From assembly GCF_016086655.4 (NCBI RefSeq), contig NC_052140.2, forward strand, positions 15,996,001 through 16,060,000: a stretch of DNA of 64,000 bases, in the 5' to 3' direction. Source of the DNA: Lepeophtheirus salmonis. Taxonomy: Eukaryota; Arthropoda; Copepoda; Siphonostomatoida; Caligidae. This document shows positions 43,656 through 54,744 of this stretch, piece after piece. Position 1 is the stretch's first letter, and every line of letters starts with the position of its first letter. The position numbers and the translations under genes were made by a program. The notes beneath the pieces are model-generated. The model was not told where the DNA came from and searched no databases. It saw only the letters and a program-made list of their open reading frames with translations.

Positions 43656-45527
43656 TTATTCTCTGTGTTTTTTTATTACGAATGTTGTACCTACATTCTA
43701 CAAGAATAACCTTTGTGTGAGAATTTATAATAATAATTACACATCATTTAGCAAGTATACAGGGTTGTTCTAAATGCCCCTTCGTGCTAAATCCCACACT
43801 GCATACAGTTTTTAACCCATTCCAGCAATTGTTCTAGTTCTTTTACGCGCAAATAGGTTTTTCTGATTCTTCCAATCTACGCTACTCTATTGTGGATGCA
43901 ATCCATAAAGAGTTTAATAACTATTTTTTAATGTTCCTTTAATTGAAATAACAGAGATTGACGTTGATTGGTTGCATTTGAATTAGTTCTTGTTAACAAT
44001 TTCCTAGTTATAAAATGAACAATAGATAAGCAATTGATCATAATCATTGGCTCATTAATAGTGTTTGGTTTCTGTCGAGAAATACTCAGTCATTATGATT
44101 TCAATTATTTCGGTCCAACTTAAATTTTAAGAAAAAATGGTGTCACCATAATAAATTGACAAAACCCCTCATTGTTCAGATAAAGTATAAGATAACATTA
44201 TAGTATGACAATTACTCCATGTTACATAGGAATTGTCTTTGAACCCCCATATACCACGATGCATAATTTAATTTATCATGGGATTTTTACTTCAACACAC
44301 ATGAACCATTTCGAATAAAACACATGAAAATCGGGAGAATCACCCGTTTTTTTAAGTTGATTTTCGTTAGCATTTTTGAACATGATTTATCATGATTTTT
44401 TTTGTATTTGGTAACACACCTTAATTTTCAACTATTTATGAATTTGATTATTTGAACGTCAATCAAATGAAATCCATGGTCTATATAAATGTAATTGAAT
44501 TAATTAAGATTTAATTCTCCTCAAGAAAAGTGTTTTCCACATTTATATATTTTTCTACTTCTTCATTCTTAGCTTTCTTTTTAAAGGGTCTCATTCACAT
44601 TGATATAATTGCTACTTAAGGAGTCTTAAGGATATAATTCGATCGTATTATGTTCTTAATATTTTGTTTTTCCTTCTACATGAATGTACTTAAAGAAATC
44701 TCATATCATTACCAAAATGTTTGATTTTGTTATGGAAACAGGACACACACCCTGGAAACTTAAAGTTTCATGCTTCATTCCATCTCTTAGTTGTCTCACA
44801 ACGACCAAAGGACTCAATTGACAATTTGAGATCATATGTAATATAGGGGTGTGGTTTTTGTAGAGAAAAAATACAGCTTAGGGAGGATAAAAAGAAAAAA
44901 GGTTGGTGCTATCGGGTTTTTTTTTCTGATTAGTTCATATATTTATATGACCATATAATAGGAACTTCCAAGAGTCAATCTTTGGTAGCATCATAATCTA
45001 AGTGAGTTCAAACAAGTATTATGGACCACTAGTGGTAGTATCCAGAACTTTAGTGGATTCACAAATCACATTTCCACTTAGGGGGAGAAAGGTCTGAACG
45101 AAAACTACGTATACCTTTGTTGGTAATGAGGTTAAATTAAAACCCCGTAGACCTGAATAACGTCCCTAAAATGACAGGCAACATGAGACAAACATTTGAC
45201 AAAATAGAAATGGGATTAACTTTTTTCTTTTAGTAATGACAGTTTATAAATGCAACAAAAAGAGCATTTAAAAAAAAATTATATACAAAAGAAAAAAAAT
45301 ATCAAAAGGGCCCTGCATTTTATTATATTAGAATCAAGTTTTTAGAGGAGAGGAAGAAACTAATAAATAAACATCCGGTTCTAGTGGGAACCAAGAAAAT
45401 ATTCACAAAAGTCCACATGAGAGAGGGGCTAAGAGTTATTAAAAAAAAAGATCCAGGTTGTTTATGAAAGATTCCTTTTGTATATTTCTCTCTGACGATA
45501 TCTATCAATCTTGTTATCAATAGATAG
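43656..45527. other. intergenic, nothing recognised
   Basis: About 1.9 kb of AT-rich sequence with no transposase motif, exon-like stretch or family match that I could see. The open stretch 45323-45520 (-) shows no domain. Confidence 0.4.
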
Positions 45528-45925
45528 CAGGGGCTTCCACAGGGAAAGGGTTTTTTTCCTCTTTACTAGAACATTCAAATATTTTAAATTTAATTTTTTT
45601 TTTCAATTTTTTTTTCCAATTTTTTTTTTCAAAAAATTTATTTATACGAAGAGCTATGAAATTTTTAAATTATTTTCCTAGCATTTTTACATTTTAAATT
45701 TAATTTTTGTCATTTTTTTTTTCAAAAAAATAACTTTCAGTGAATAGCTATGAAGTTTTTTAATTTTTTTCCCCAACTTCTTAATTTTCTGTGAATAAAC
45801 ATAGATTTTTCAAATTCTTTTCACAAAAAAATGAATTTTTTTGTGAACAGGATTTTTGAAAAATTATTTAAAAAAAGCTTATCCCCCCCTAAAAAAAAAT
45901 TATCCTGTCGATGCCCCTGGATAGA
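45528..45925 (+). mobile_element. family A element, copy 11 with both termini and possible target duplication
   Basis: Starts gcaggggcttccacaggg and ends tcctgtcgatgcccctg. The sequence gatag flanks it on both sides (gatag/CAGGGGC...GCCCCTG/gatag), consistent with a target-site duplication of at least 5 bp. The interior is alternating T- and A-blocks with gaatagctatgaag and gaataaacatagattt motifs at roughly 50-100 bp spacing. Confidence 0.7.
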
Positions 45926-46319
45926 ATCACAATATATAATATATCTCCAATTATCTCAATATTTCTTCATTGATTAACATAATTTATATAATAAATGCGC
46001 ATTCATATATTTACTTCAATTATTAATCCAATTATGTTTTATTCCATGATTACCACAACATTCATTCAATGTTTTCAAGGAACAAATTAAGAACTGTAAT
46101 TCGATTCTTCTTAGAAATCTAAAATTATGTGAATATCGGTATATGTACAGATATTAAGGTATATAATATAAACAAAAAACTACGGATTGGTATTTAACTA
46201 TTATAGATGTGAAAAGGGTAAGCCTATTTTTTTAAATGTAAATATCCTTAGGAATATTTACATTTTGTAAAGTGCAAGTTGAAGGCAGGAGTTACACTTA
46301 AAATTAGAGTTGACATGTT
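45926..46319. other. intergenic, nothing recognised
   Basis: AT-rich; no match seen. Confidence 0.4.
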
Positions 46320-46725
46320 TGTAATGAAAAAAAGAGCACAAGGAGAAGGCAGGAGCGAAACATATAATACTACTTGAATTAAGACCCTTTGTTAATATCA
46401 GCAGCTTGTTATATGATTTTGGGAGGGGAAAATGAATTACTGATACAAACAGGAGACCTTCTGCATTTAAAATAGCATTAGTTCAGGATAAGTATAATAA
46501 TTATATTTAAAGTCATATATACTAATGTTACCATTCAATTTTAAAACAATTCGTACCAAATATAGACGAGACTCCTTACTTCAGAGAGAACAGTCAATAC
46601 CATTTACGACGACCTATTAATTAATGAACCAAAAAAAACACAGCACAAAAGTTTTCCTTTTCTAATTTCTAAACATATTTTTAGATACAAAAATGTCAAC
46701 TCTAATTACAATATTACGAAATTAA
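46320..46725 (+). repeat. family B dispersed repeat, copy 5
   Basis: aaggagaaggcaggagcgaa, atgaattactgatac, gagaccttctgcattta, tagacgagactccttact and gacctattaattaatgaac. Carries aaaagttttccttttctaat at its right end like other copies. Confidence 0.7.
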
Positions 46726-46744
46726 TACCCCAGTTAACATAATC

Positions 46745-47605
46745 TCCCTGTTTTATTTTTTTAGAGAGAGAAAATGAGTTATTGTGATAAAAAGAAGAGC
46801 CTTCAACATTTGAAATATTGTACAATTATATTTTAACAAACGAGGGTCATGCGAAAAGTCCGTGTAATGTCCGAGAGATGACACTACTGACGCGTATCGA
46901 GTTTATGGTTAGTTAGTAGCATCTCTTGGAAGAACACACATCAACTTTCAGCCATATCGGTGAATTATTTTCTGTTTGAAATTCGATCAATTCTCTGGAA
47001 AAGAGTAAAACTGTTACAGTTTCATATTTATTTATCGTTATTGGACCGTTTGAAGACTGCGCTACAAGGAAAGTGCAGCTCAGGATTATCGCACAAAAAA
47101 CTCCTTTTCCATCACGACAATGCACCAGGTCACACTTCAGCAGATATGGTCGCAAAATTAATGGAAAAAGGGTTACAACTCAAGATGCTTAAAGCACTAA
47201 CAATCTCACAAACCTTCACTCTTCTTTCATCCATCACCATAACATCACAAAATAACTCCACTTCCTTGTTTCAAAGGAATACTAAACAGAAATAAATAGA
47301 CATATCTGGCTTAAAGTTGGTGTGTGTTCTTCAAAGAGATGCTACTAACTAAACATAAACTCGATACACGTCAGTAGTTCCATCTCTCAGACTTTATACA
47401 GACTTTTCAAACAACCCTTGTTTATATTGTTCATTTAAAAAAAAACCGCTAAAAGCAGGCAAGACTTCATCATTCAGAGAGAGATTCTTGCATCTCCGAC
47501 AATCTATTAAAGAATGAACAAATAATAAAAAAGAACGATAGCACCAACAGTTTTTTCTTTTATTAATCTTAAAACTGTTATTTTTCTCTACGTTTTGCCC
47601 ATTCC
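46745..47605 (+). repeat. family B dispersed repeat, copy 6, interrupted by a mariner derivative
   Basis: The left piece 46760-46838 (gagaaaatgagttattgtga, gagccttcaacatttgaaat) and the right piece 47422-47605 (ttcattcagagagagattc, gacaatctattaaag, gttttttcttttattaatc) are halves of one copy. The mariner derivative fills the gap. Confidence 0.65.
46840..47421 (+). mobile_element. short mariner derivative with about 90-bp inverted repeats
   Basis: Left end cgagggtcatgcgaaaagtc and right end gacttttcaaacaacccttg are inverted copies. Pairing extends inward through gagagatg...tactgacg, atcgagtttatg and tagtagcatctctt, so each TIR is about 90 bp. The interior keeps one block of a mariner transposase, LLFHHDNAPGHTSADMVAKL (second catalytic Asp), read on the plus strand within 46960-47295. 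The other catalytic blocks and the DNA-binding domain are gone. It sits inside a family B copy. The flanks are T/A-rich, so the TA duplication cannot be placed to the base. Confidence 0.75.
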
Positions 47606-47984
47606 TATATAATCCCTATATGTATATCTTAACTAACTTAAAAATTTCTTTTTTGTCAGCTATCAATTTTTCTGCTATGTTATTTCCTATTATTATTTTG
47701 AAAATTGATGGGATGTTTACATATAAACTGTTGTTTACCTTTGAAGAATTAGAAACAAGTAATTAATTATATCATAGTAATTCCATCAATATGAAGAATT
47801 GGCCAACTACCAATTGATTTTGGGGCTTTTTCCTTCAGTTTCTCTCGTGGATGAAAAGTTGTGGGATACAATAAATTAAAGACGTCCTTATTATTAGTGG
47901 TCTCACTAATTTTGAAAATTCAAACATTTTACTAAGCAAACAAGACCATAGTTTGTAGTGATCTATGTTAGTAGACATATTACA
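47606..47984. other. intergenic, nothing recognised
   Basis: AT-rich. The open stretch 47835-48044 (-) has no domain. Confidence 0.35.
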
Positions 47985-48600
47985 AGGGCGTTGGAGGGGT
48001 AGTAGCCCCACCCTAATATCCCAATTATTCAATTTTTCCCCCAAAAATGTGATTTTACAAATTTTGTTCCAACAATTAGAATATTAGAATTTTTTCCAAA
48101 AAATTAAATATTTAGAGTATTTTTTCCAAAAAATTAATTTTTTTCTGAACAAATGACGATTTTTGAGTTTTTTTCTCAAAAATATATAATTTTTTGTAGA
48201 TATCTATAGATTTTTGAAAAAAAAATCCCAAAAACTTGTGATTTTAAATTTAATTTTTGAAGTTTTCTATAAAAATAAACTTTTTTGAGAATAGCCATAG
48301 ACATTGAATATTTTTTTTGGATAGCTATGTATTTTTGAAATTTGTATCCATAAAATTTCATATTTTGTGGACAACTATGGATTTTTGAAATTATTTTCCA
48401 AAAAAAATTAATATTATAATTTTTTTTGAAATTTAATTTTTGAAATTTTTTCAAAAAATTAAAGTTTTTAATTTTTTCTCTGAGAAATTAAATTTTTCAA
48501 TTTTTTTGTGAACAGCTGTTAACATTTGAAATTCTTTTCAAAATGTTTTAGTTGTAGGTTATTGTTTTTTTTCAACAAAATTCCCACAACCAAGCCACAA
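47985..48600 (+). repeat. family A repeat, copy 12 (long)
   Basis: acaagggcgttggaggggt with tagtagccccaccc begins it; more than 550 bp of alternating A and T blocks follow with gatatctatagattttt, gatagctatgtatttttg and ggacaactatggatttttg motifs. The recurrent gaayagctatggatttttga unit marks internal periodicity. The minus-strand open stretch 48176-48454 is composition only. Confidence 0.65.
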
Positions 48601-49021
48601 TATTGCTATATTTATTTTAATTTTTTTACATTTTCTCAGGCATACTTTTTACATCTCTATTAATTATACACGATGATCAAATATTCGTCTTATGACGGAG
48701 CAGTTTATTCCTAACAGAGTTATTCCACTTTGGTGAAAAATTTATTTTTATTTTTTTTATAAAAATCAATTTTCTACTTCTAATACTACTTCGTTGATTC
48801 TTAGAACTTTTATTAATTGTTGTTAATCTGTAAAGGATGTCATATATCATATGAAGAATAGTACCACAATTGAGGATAATTGGTTACCTACGAGTTAATT
48901 TTTCTTATGTCTTTTTTATTGGTCTTGCACTGATTCAGTATAAGTAAACATTATAGTATTACAATTACTCCATTTGACCTAAAAATGATCTTTGAAGTCA
49001 ATTTCCATTATGTATATTTCC
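48601..49021. other. intergenic, nothing recognised
   Basis: AT-rich; no match seen. Confidence 0.35.
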
Positions 49022-49108
49022 TTTTTCTCTGTGTGACTGTGAATCGAACCTACAAACATTGAGTTCAGGAGAATGATATCTCCCGAGCGCGTTGTCTAAT
49101 GAGTAGAG
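49022..49108 (-). other. tRNA-like sequence (probable tRNA pseudogene or SINE head)
   Basis: On the minus strand: an A-box/D-arm-like ctactcattagacaacgcgc, an anticodon-arm-like GGGAG...CTCCT with an 8-nt loop, and a T-arm tgtaggttcgattcaca with a GTTCGAT loop (B-box GGTTCGATTCA). The anticodon loop is one base too long, the D-arm lacks GG, and acceptor pairing is not evident, so it is not a functional tRNA. It directly abuts a family B copy. Confidence 0.45.
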
Positions 49109-49374
49109 ATGGGTTTTATGTAGAACACGAGAAGAAGGCGGGGGTGAGATATTTGATACACTTGAAAAAGACCCTTTTTAATACCAGGTTCCTGTTATAT
49201 TATTTTTGAGGGAGAAAAGGAATTACTGCATTAAAAAGGAGAATTTTCATTTTAAATACCAATAATGCAGGGAAAATATTATAAATTATAAAAGAACTCA
49301 CTTTTATTATTCATTTTTAAATCAATTTACATCAAAGATAGGCGAGAATTCTTACTTTAGAGGGAGTAGTTAAA
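49109..49374 (+). repeat. family B dispersed repeat, copy 7
   Basis: gtagagatgggttttatgta, gaaggcgggggtgagatatt, ggagaattttcattttaaat, agataggcgagaattcttac and tttagagggagtag. Confidence 0.7.
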
Positions 49375-49625
49375 AACTGTTGTTGTTTCAGTCCCTCTTT
49401 AGTACCGAATACTGCAGTCCCGTCCAGTTCAGTCATGGTCCTTTCCCTTTCAGTGATTGATGACGTCACTTAACTTTAATTCTTCTTCCTTTTTTATCAA
49501 TCAGTTCTAGTAATACTTATAGGTCGAAGGAATGACGGTCTTAAGGACCGGTCCCAAGGACTGATATGATCGATTCTAAGACTGAACAGGACTGCACATA
49601 AAAACTAGTTTTCACCCGATATGCA
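49375..49625 (+). mobile_element. family D MITE, full-length copy
   Basis: tgttgttgtttcagtccctc, gtcccgtccagttcagtcat, gtgattgatgacgtcactt, gaccggtcccaaggactg and tctaagactgaacaggact align with 22820-23080. Target immediately follows family B, as for the copy at 26518. Confidence 0.6.
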
Positions 49626-49794
49626 CAGTTTCAGTTCAACAAATTAATCTGTACAATACAGTAAATGTACGACGTACTGTGAGAAAGTCTTGGAACATAA
49701 TGAACGTAGAACAATTAATTACACTTAGCGGCTTTATATGAAATTCTAGAGAACTTTTTTTTAATTGGAACTTGTTTATTACTCATTAGAGAAC

Positions 49795-50545
49795 ATTTTT
49801 AATGAATTTGAGCACCTTGGGCCTCAATCAAACGCACCACACGACCCCAGAATGCATTGAACACGTTGACAATGTATTGCTTCAACATTGATCGCCACTC
49901 TTTCTAAACCGATTGCTTTAGGGACTCAATACTGCTGTGACGTTATCTAGAGGCCTTGTTTTCAATTCACCAATAGATGCTGTAATCAAGGGGATTCAGG
50001 TCCGGGCTTTCAATGTCAGAACTTCATTTTTTTGGCCATCCAATTCTGCGCAATTTTTGCCGTAGGTGCAGGAGTACCGTCCTGTTGAAACCAATAATTG
50101 GCTTTCTTCGATTGCTTTAAAAAAAATTGTTAGCAAAATCATCAAGTAATCCTTGCTAGACAATCTGTATCCAACGGGGAACCAAATTGGCTTCATATTG
50201 TACACGGAATTAACTGTAAATGTCTTCTCGTCTGAGAAAAACAAAATTCGATTTTCGTGATACCTCAGGTTATAGTAAAGCTTTTTTTGCATCGATCAAA
50301 TAGTAGTTGTTGTTAAGGGGCATTCAATATGTCGGAGAGACTTGGAACCAGCTATTTTTACAGCATTGGAAACCGTTTCTGCTTAAGTTTGATGGACCTT
50401 CCGCTTCTATGACGACCACTGATGGCTTCACAATGTTGATCTTAACTCTGACCCTCCAGACGAAGGTTCTGCAGACATTAAGGATCTTTACAATATCAGA
50501 ATTGCTTAATCCAGCACGTACTAAACGAGCCACTTCTTCACATTT
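49795..50545 (-). pseudogene. Tc1-type transposase relic, all three catalytic blocks visible
   Basis: On the minus strand the reading starts MARLVRAGLSNSDIVKILNV, a helix-turn-helix. It continues RILFFSDEKTFTVNSVYN (first Asp), then in another frame NYWFQQDGTPAPTAKIAQNW (second Asp) and, after stops, NPLDYSI-like sequence and SLKQSV...WRSMLKQYIVNVFNAF. The C-terminus RLIEAQG is near 49810. This is the most complete Tc1 relic in the window, about 750 bp, but it has several stops and frameshifts. Terminal repeats were not identified. Confidence 0.85.
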
Positions 50546-50997
50546 TTGTTAATATTTATCCTAGAAACTTGGCAAATAAGGCCTTTAAAAGGTAAACAAT
50601 CCACTGTTCTTCTTTATAATGCAACTTTTGCATAAAATTAACAAAAACCTCTTGAAACGCAATTAAAGTTATGTTATAAAACTTTTTGACGATCCGGTAT
50701 TCTACATTCATACAGTTTACCCAGTTTATACATATAACATAAGATATTCTTTTTACAATTACATATATATCATTAAGGTATATTTCAAATAAATGCACCT
50801 AATACTTAATTGGATATAAAATGCATTTATTCAAACAGCAGATATTGCCAATACATACAAATACTTTGAAGAGATAAATAAAACGAATAAATAGGAAATA
50901 AATTAGATGAAATATAAGCCTAATAAATTAATGGCATGAGCCATTTGTAATAGACAAATTAAGTTTCGTCTTGTGGATTTTCTACCAATAGGTAGAG
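50546..50997. other. intergenic, nothing recognised
   Basis: AT-rich; the open stretch 50556-50798 (-) has no domain and may be the eroded 5' flank of the Tc1 relic. Confidence 0.35.
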
Positions 50998-51866
50998 AGT
51001 GGTCCATTAAAATCTGAACACTTAGAATTTTATACTTCAACAAGATATATATAATATTAATTAAAATTACTATTTCAAAAAATTTAATACATTAAATAGA
51101 TCTAAGCTCCCTGAATCATTAATGTAGGCGGCCTTAGCGTCAATTAAGGCTTCACAGCGGCGATGGAAGGCATGGCACCCACTGCAATTGTAGTCCTCCA
51201 TCATTGCACCAAAGTGTTGGCTGGCAGTGGCTTTGAGAGCCTCAGTGCTTGGATGACATATACTGCAGGCCTTCCCTTGATATGCATCCAAAGGTGTAGT
51301 CAAGAGGATTAGCATCAGGGCTGTAGGGTGGGCCAAAAGAGTCAAAAAGAGTTCTAAAGAACAGAAAAGAATCATTGAAAACTCACTCAAAATACTCTTG
51401 CAATGAAGGAGATGGGTTTGTTGCATTGTTGGTGTAAAAACTGGCCACTTCGCCCTCACAAGGTTTTTTTTAATCCATTTGTTTATAGCTGTCTGGACAG
51501 TCTTGTGTTAAACAATGAGATCTCTTGCATCGGCCTTCATGGACTTGAGGGGATTCGCCTGGGCTGTTTTTCTTTTAAACTCCTACAGGTCTAGTTTGGC
51601 TTTTTTGAGAGATTTATTCTTCCTCTACAACCTTTTGGACTTGCTGACGGCGTAGACCGTGGTCTTGAAGACGCCCAAATACTTGGAGTGTGCGAATGGA
51701 ATTCGTGTATTACGTTCAAGTTTCATTTTCTCGACTTGTGCGTAAGGTAGATTTGTTTTGTAACTAACTGTTTATGCTTTCATATATATCCGAATATGAA
51801 TCAATTTCAATCACTCAAACTTCATTAATTATTGAATTTGTAAGTTCTCAGATTTCAATAGACCAC
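50998..51866 (-). mobile_element. Tc1-type element with terminal repeats (family T, copy 1), internally deleted
   Basis: The inverted ends are GTGGTCCATTAAAATCTGA (left) and the reverse of TCAGATTTCAATAGACCACC (right), with pairing about 35 bp deep. The minus strand encodes LERNTRIPFAHSKYLGVFKT (helix-turn-helix), KTAQANPLKSMKADARDLIV, HKTVQTAINKW and LVRAKWPVFTPTMQQTHLLH. After a deletion it gives QPDANPLDYTF (third catalytic block) and a C-terminus FHRRCEALIDAKAAYI. The first two catalytic Asp blocks are missing. Related element at 56052-56919. Confidence 0.85.
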
Positions 51867-51944
51867 CCTCTACGTAAAATATTCATTGCCAGTGGTAAAT
51901 AAAATATTTCCTATCCTTATGTAAAAATTAAGAAGTCGAAAATG

Positions 51945-52300
51945 ACTGTGCTAATCCTGACAATTAAAAGAATGTTTTGTACGAGAGCAGCTTCACCATC
52001 ACGACGTTTTAATTAATCAGCTCCAAGTAGCCGTGGGAGAACGGAAATAAACACGAATCCCACTCTGTATATAGCAAGGAAATATGGGCTGAAATTACTC
52101 TGATTTCGATCCTCAATTCTACTGCTAGTCCAACAATGACTCACACCTATAACTCTTGAGCAATCTTTTATTGTTACTCTTCGTAATAGTGATTACTTTA
52201 TATTTGAATGTTCCCTTCTCAATAACAGCAGTTTTGGAAAATGAGGAAGCCTCTTCAGATTGCCAATTAGAACAATCCCCTCTCGCTTTCTATGTTAGAA
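51945..52300 (-). repeat. family C dispersed repeat, copy 8
   Basis: gctaatcctgacaattaaaag, cgacgttttaattaatcagc, cactctgtatatagcaagg and attctactgctagtccaac: the family C core in reverse. Confidence 0.7.
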
Positions 52301-52554
52301 TTTATATACCTTTTCTCATTGCTCATAGTAAATGAATTTAAATAAAGAGTGGATACTGGTGGTGAGACTTGGTACAGCACCTAATGCTTCAGTAGACTTC
52401 TGTATTCTCCAATATTAATAACCTAATAGGGAGAAGTCAAAGGAATATACTTTTAACTTGATCATCCACCCGAAAAGATGCTCGAATTCGGAGTTCCTTA
52501 TTCCAAGGGGGACAACGAAGAAAAGAAAAGTCTGAGCTATCAATGTTTAGACTT
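52301..52554. other. intergenic, nothing recognised
   Basis: No gene or family match seen. Confidence 0.35.
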
Positions 52555-52875
52555 GGCATGACGACATTGTACCGTGGTCATAATTTGAAAACAAATTTGA
52601 CGTCGTTTACAATTTATATGAAAAATTGGTTCTTACTGAATTTTAAATAAAAACGATGTTTTTGGTACCGAACTAGACCAAATTGTTCCTTTTGGACTGA
52701 TCCATTTGGATGAATCTAAACCAAATTTTACCATTGGACCGATCCATACCTAATTTTTCTTATGAGACCGATCCAGACAAAACCTTTTAAAATGACCTAA
52801 TTCGTTCGGTCTAACAAATGTCATGCCTGTATTAGACCAGTCTAGGATTTCCAGACCGAACCCCAACACCAGTGG
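52555..52875 (+). repeat. family E MITE, right-end copy
   Basis: gtaccgaactagaccaaatt, ttggaccgatccatacc, gaccagtctaggatttcc and agaccgaaccccaacacc match 61985-62156. The left end is truncated or unrecognised. Rich in gaccga/cggtcc motifs. Confidence 0.6.
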
Positions 52876-53029
52876 GCATCCAAGATTTAGTGTGAAATTA
52901 TAAAATATACCTCAAAGACACAAAAGTTCCAAAACTCGTCTGATAAAAAGAAACTATATCTACAATTTTTTTGTATCCGACAAACTTTCCTCTACATGTA
53001 ACAGAAAAAAAGGCTCAAAATCAGTTACT

Positions 53030-53160
53030 ATATCAGGGATTAAAGTAATTCTGGAGGATTATCGTTTGGAATCATTTTTTGCCCTTAAAACAATTCCCAA
53101 ATTAAAATTATAATAAATAAAAATTATATAAAAGTGTTTTTGGTAGTTCACTCTATATAT
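53030..53160 (+). repeat. family G dispersed repeat, copy 3 (right part)
   Basis: ggattatcgtttggaatcat and gcccttaaaacaattcccaa match 39040-39135. Confidence 0.55.
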
Positions 53161-53654
53161 ATTTTTTTTTTATTTTGTTCCATTTTTTATTTTATAAGTG
53201 ATCCCATTTTTAAATATAAAAGTTGTCCTTTAATATGTAAATGGATCGCTTTACTGTTTCAATGTTGGTATTTGATTCCCATGGAAGGAGTTGACTCTAC
53301 TCCCTTATGAAGTTTAGTAGTTTTCCTCGAGTGAATTATCCCCCCTTAGTCTCTCGTGGATTCGGAATCCGAATTCGAACATCTCTTGAAATGGATGACC
53401 AAGTAAGATGTATCTTCCATCGATTTTCCTCGATCTTTCTTTTACTGGGCATAACGTCAGTAAATTAGCATTGAGATCGGGAAAAATTTGATGATAATGA
53501 ACCCCTCCATAAAAAATAGGGTAACTTTAAAAAATACAAAATGAAACAAGGAGATTCATATTTTTTTTTTTATTTAAATTGAATATTTTTTAGTAATATA
53601 AGCTATGATATTCATTATCACTATGTATTATTCTTTAATAAAATGTTTTTACCT
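53161..53654. other. intergenic, nothing assigned
   Basis: 53220-53470 is less AT-rich and open in two minus-strand frames, without a recognisable domain. Confidence 0.3.
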
Positions 53655-53890
53655 ATGTTTGTTTGTTAGTCACGAGGATTACGACGGAAGTTACTGATTG
53701 AGTTTGATCAAACTTTGTGCGAAGGTTATTTATGGTCACAGTAAGAGGGAACTCATTTTTGAGAGGTTAAGGTATCACAAAACCTTAAAAAATGCATAAT
53801 CGGCCATAACTTTGAAAAAAAACGAGATGCATAGTTCAATTTGATTTTAGGCGGAGGTTTTGTGCGCTACACAGTGTTCATTCTTATCCA
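53655..53890 (+). mobile_element. Helitron-like element (family I), second copy
   Basis: gtttgttagtcacgaggatt, gatcaaactttgtgcgaag, cggccataactttgaaaaaa and gtgcgctacacagtgttcat align with 42545-42793. The 3' hairpin is degraded (one mismatch per arm) and CTAG has become CTTA. Confidence 0.5.
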
Positions 53891-53905
53891 TAATGTTTTG
53901 ACCAT

Positions 53906-54335
53906 TGTTGTTTGACTCGTGACTCCCTCCTTTCTTCTGATTGATTCATATGAAATATCAAAATTTCCAAGAATTTTCTCCAATACCGATAGGATGTAAA
54001 TTTTGGATATTTTCCCTGATATATATAGGACTTTTAAGACAAAACAGGTTGAGATCCCTTTTATATGTTACATATATGATAACTTTGTTGAAATACATTC
54101 AGTTTAAGTTAGTAATTCCTTCATTGGTGACCCCGATTTTAACTGCAAAATGCCTTCTGCCCGTTCAAAGGAACTTCCCCCTGAGCGTGATTGCCTCGCA
54201 CTTTCCGAGTTCATTCCTCCATCCAGCGAAGCACACGACATACAGAGGAAACCTGTCACTGTCAAAAAATACTTTAAAAGTCTGAGTATGGGTTATATGA
54301 GTGGAGATGACTGGCACCTGTGGCGTAGCTAGCTC
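53906..54335 (+). mobile_element. LTR retrotransposon remnant: probable 5' LTR, tRNA-Trp-type primer site and gag start
   Basis: A 218-bp segment beginning TGTTGTTTGACTCG (53906) and ending CCTTCA (54123) is followed after one base by TGGTGACCCCGA (54125-54136). That is identical to the first 12 bases of a primer-binding site complementary to the 3' end of tRNA-Trp, the primer used by CsRn1/Kabuki-like Gypsy elements. The ATG at 54150 opens 60 codons, MPSARSKELPPERDCLALSE, which would be the gag N-terminus. It is cut off near 54332, where other repeat sequence begins. No protease, RT or 3' LTR is present in the window. The LTR extent is inferred from TG...CA only. Confidence 0.6.
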
Positions 54336-54394
54336 CTTTTTAAGTGGACCTTACACCCCCCTTAAAGTTTCCCCGCTTTTTTATCTTCTTTATA

Positions 54395-54660
54395 TATATT
54401 TATAAGTCTGTTTTCGATAATATCACATATTGAATCAAAAATTTAGGAAGTAGACGTAAAGAATAACACAGCATGTTCATATAATATTTTTTGGGCTTCC
54501 AACATCATTAGGAGCCTGTTTTTTACCGAAATAACACCTCCATTTTCTTCTCCCTTTCTAAGTATCTCTCTTTCTTTTCCTTCTGTATCTTTCTACATCC
54601 CTTTCTCTCTACACTCATTCTTTGTTTCTATTTCCCTCTATTCACCCCCGCAACGCGGCA
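54395..54660 (+). repeat. family K dispersed repeat, copy 2
   Basis: ataagtctgttttcgataat, aagtagacgtaaagaataac, gcatgttcatataatatttt, gggcttccaacatcatta, a CT-rich tract and ccccgcaacgcggca; matches 16285-16575. Confidence 0.65.
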
Positions 54661-54744
54661 CCCTCTGCTTGTATATACAAAATAAACCTATATATATAAG
54701 TAGTTAATAATAGTTGATAGTTTTTGGGTCTAATCCCCCCTATG

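Noticed and set aside
43321..43773. 150-codon open stretch, the second longest in the window
   Set aside because: Its first 110 codons are family C repeat sequence, present elsewhere in both orientations without open frames.
48176..48454. 92-codon Lys/Phe-rich open stretch
   Set aside because: Entirely inside the A/T interior of a family A element.
49022..49108. functional tRNA gene
   Set aside because: Anticodon loop of 8 nt, no GG in the D-loop and no acceptor stem pairing; kept only as tRNA-like.
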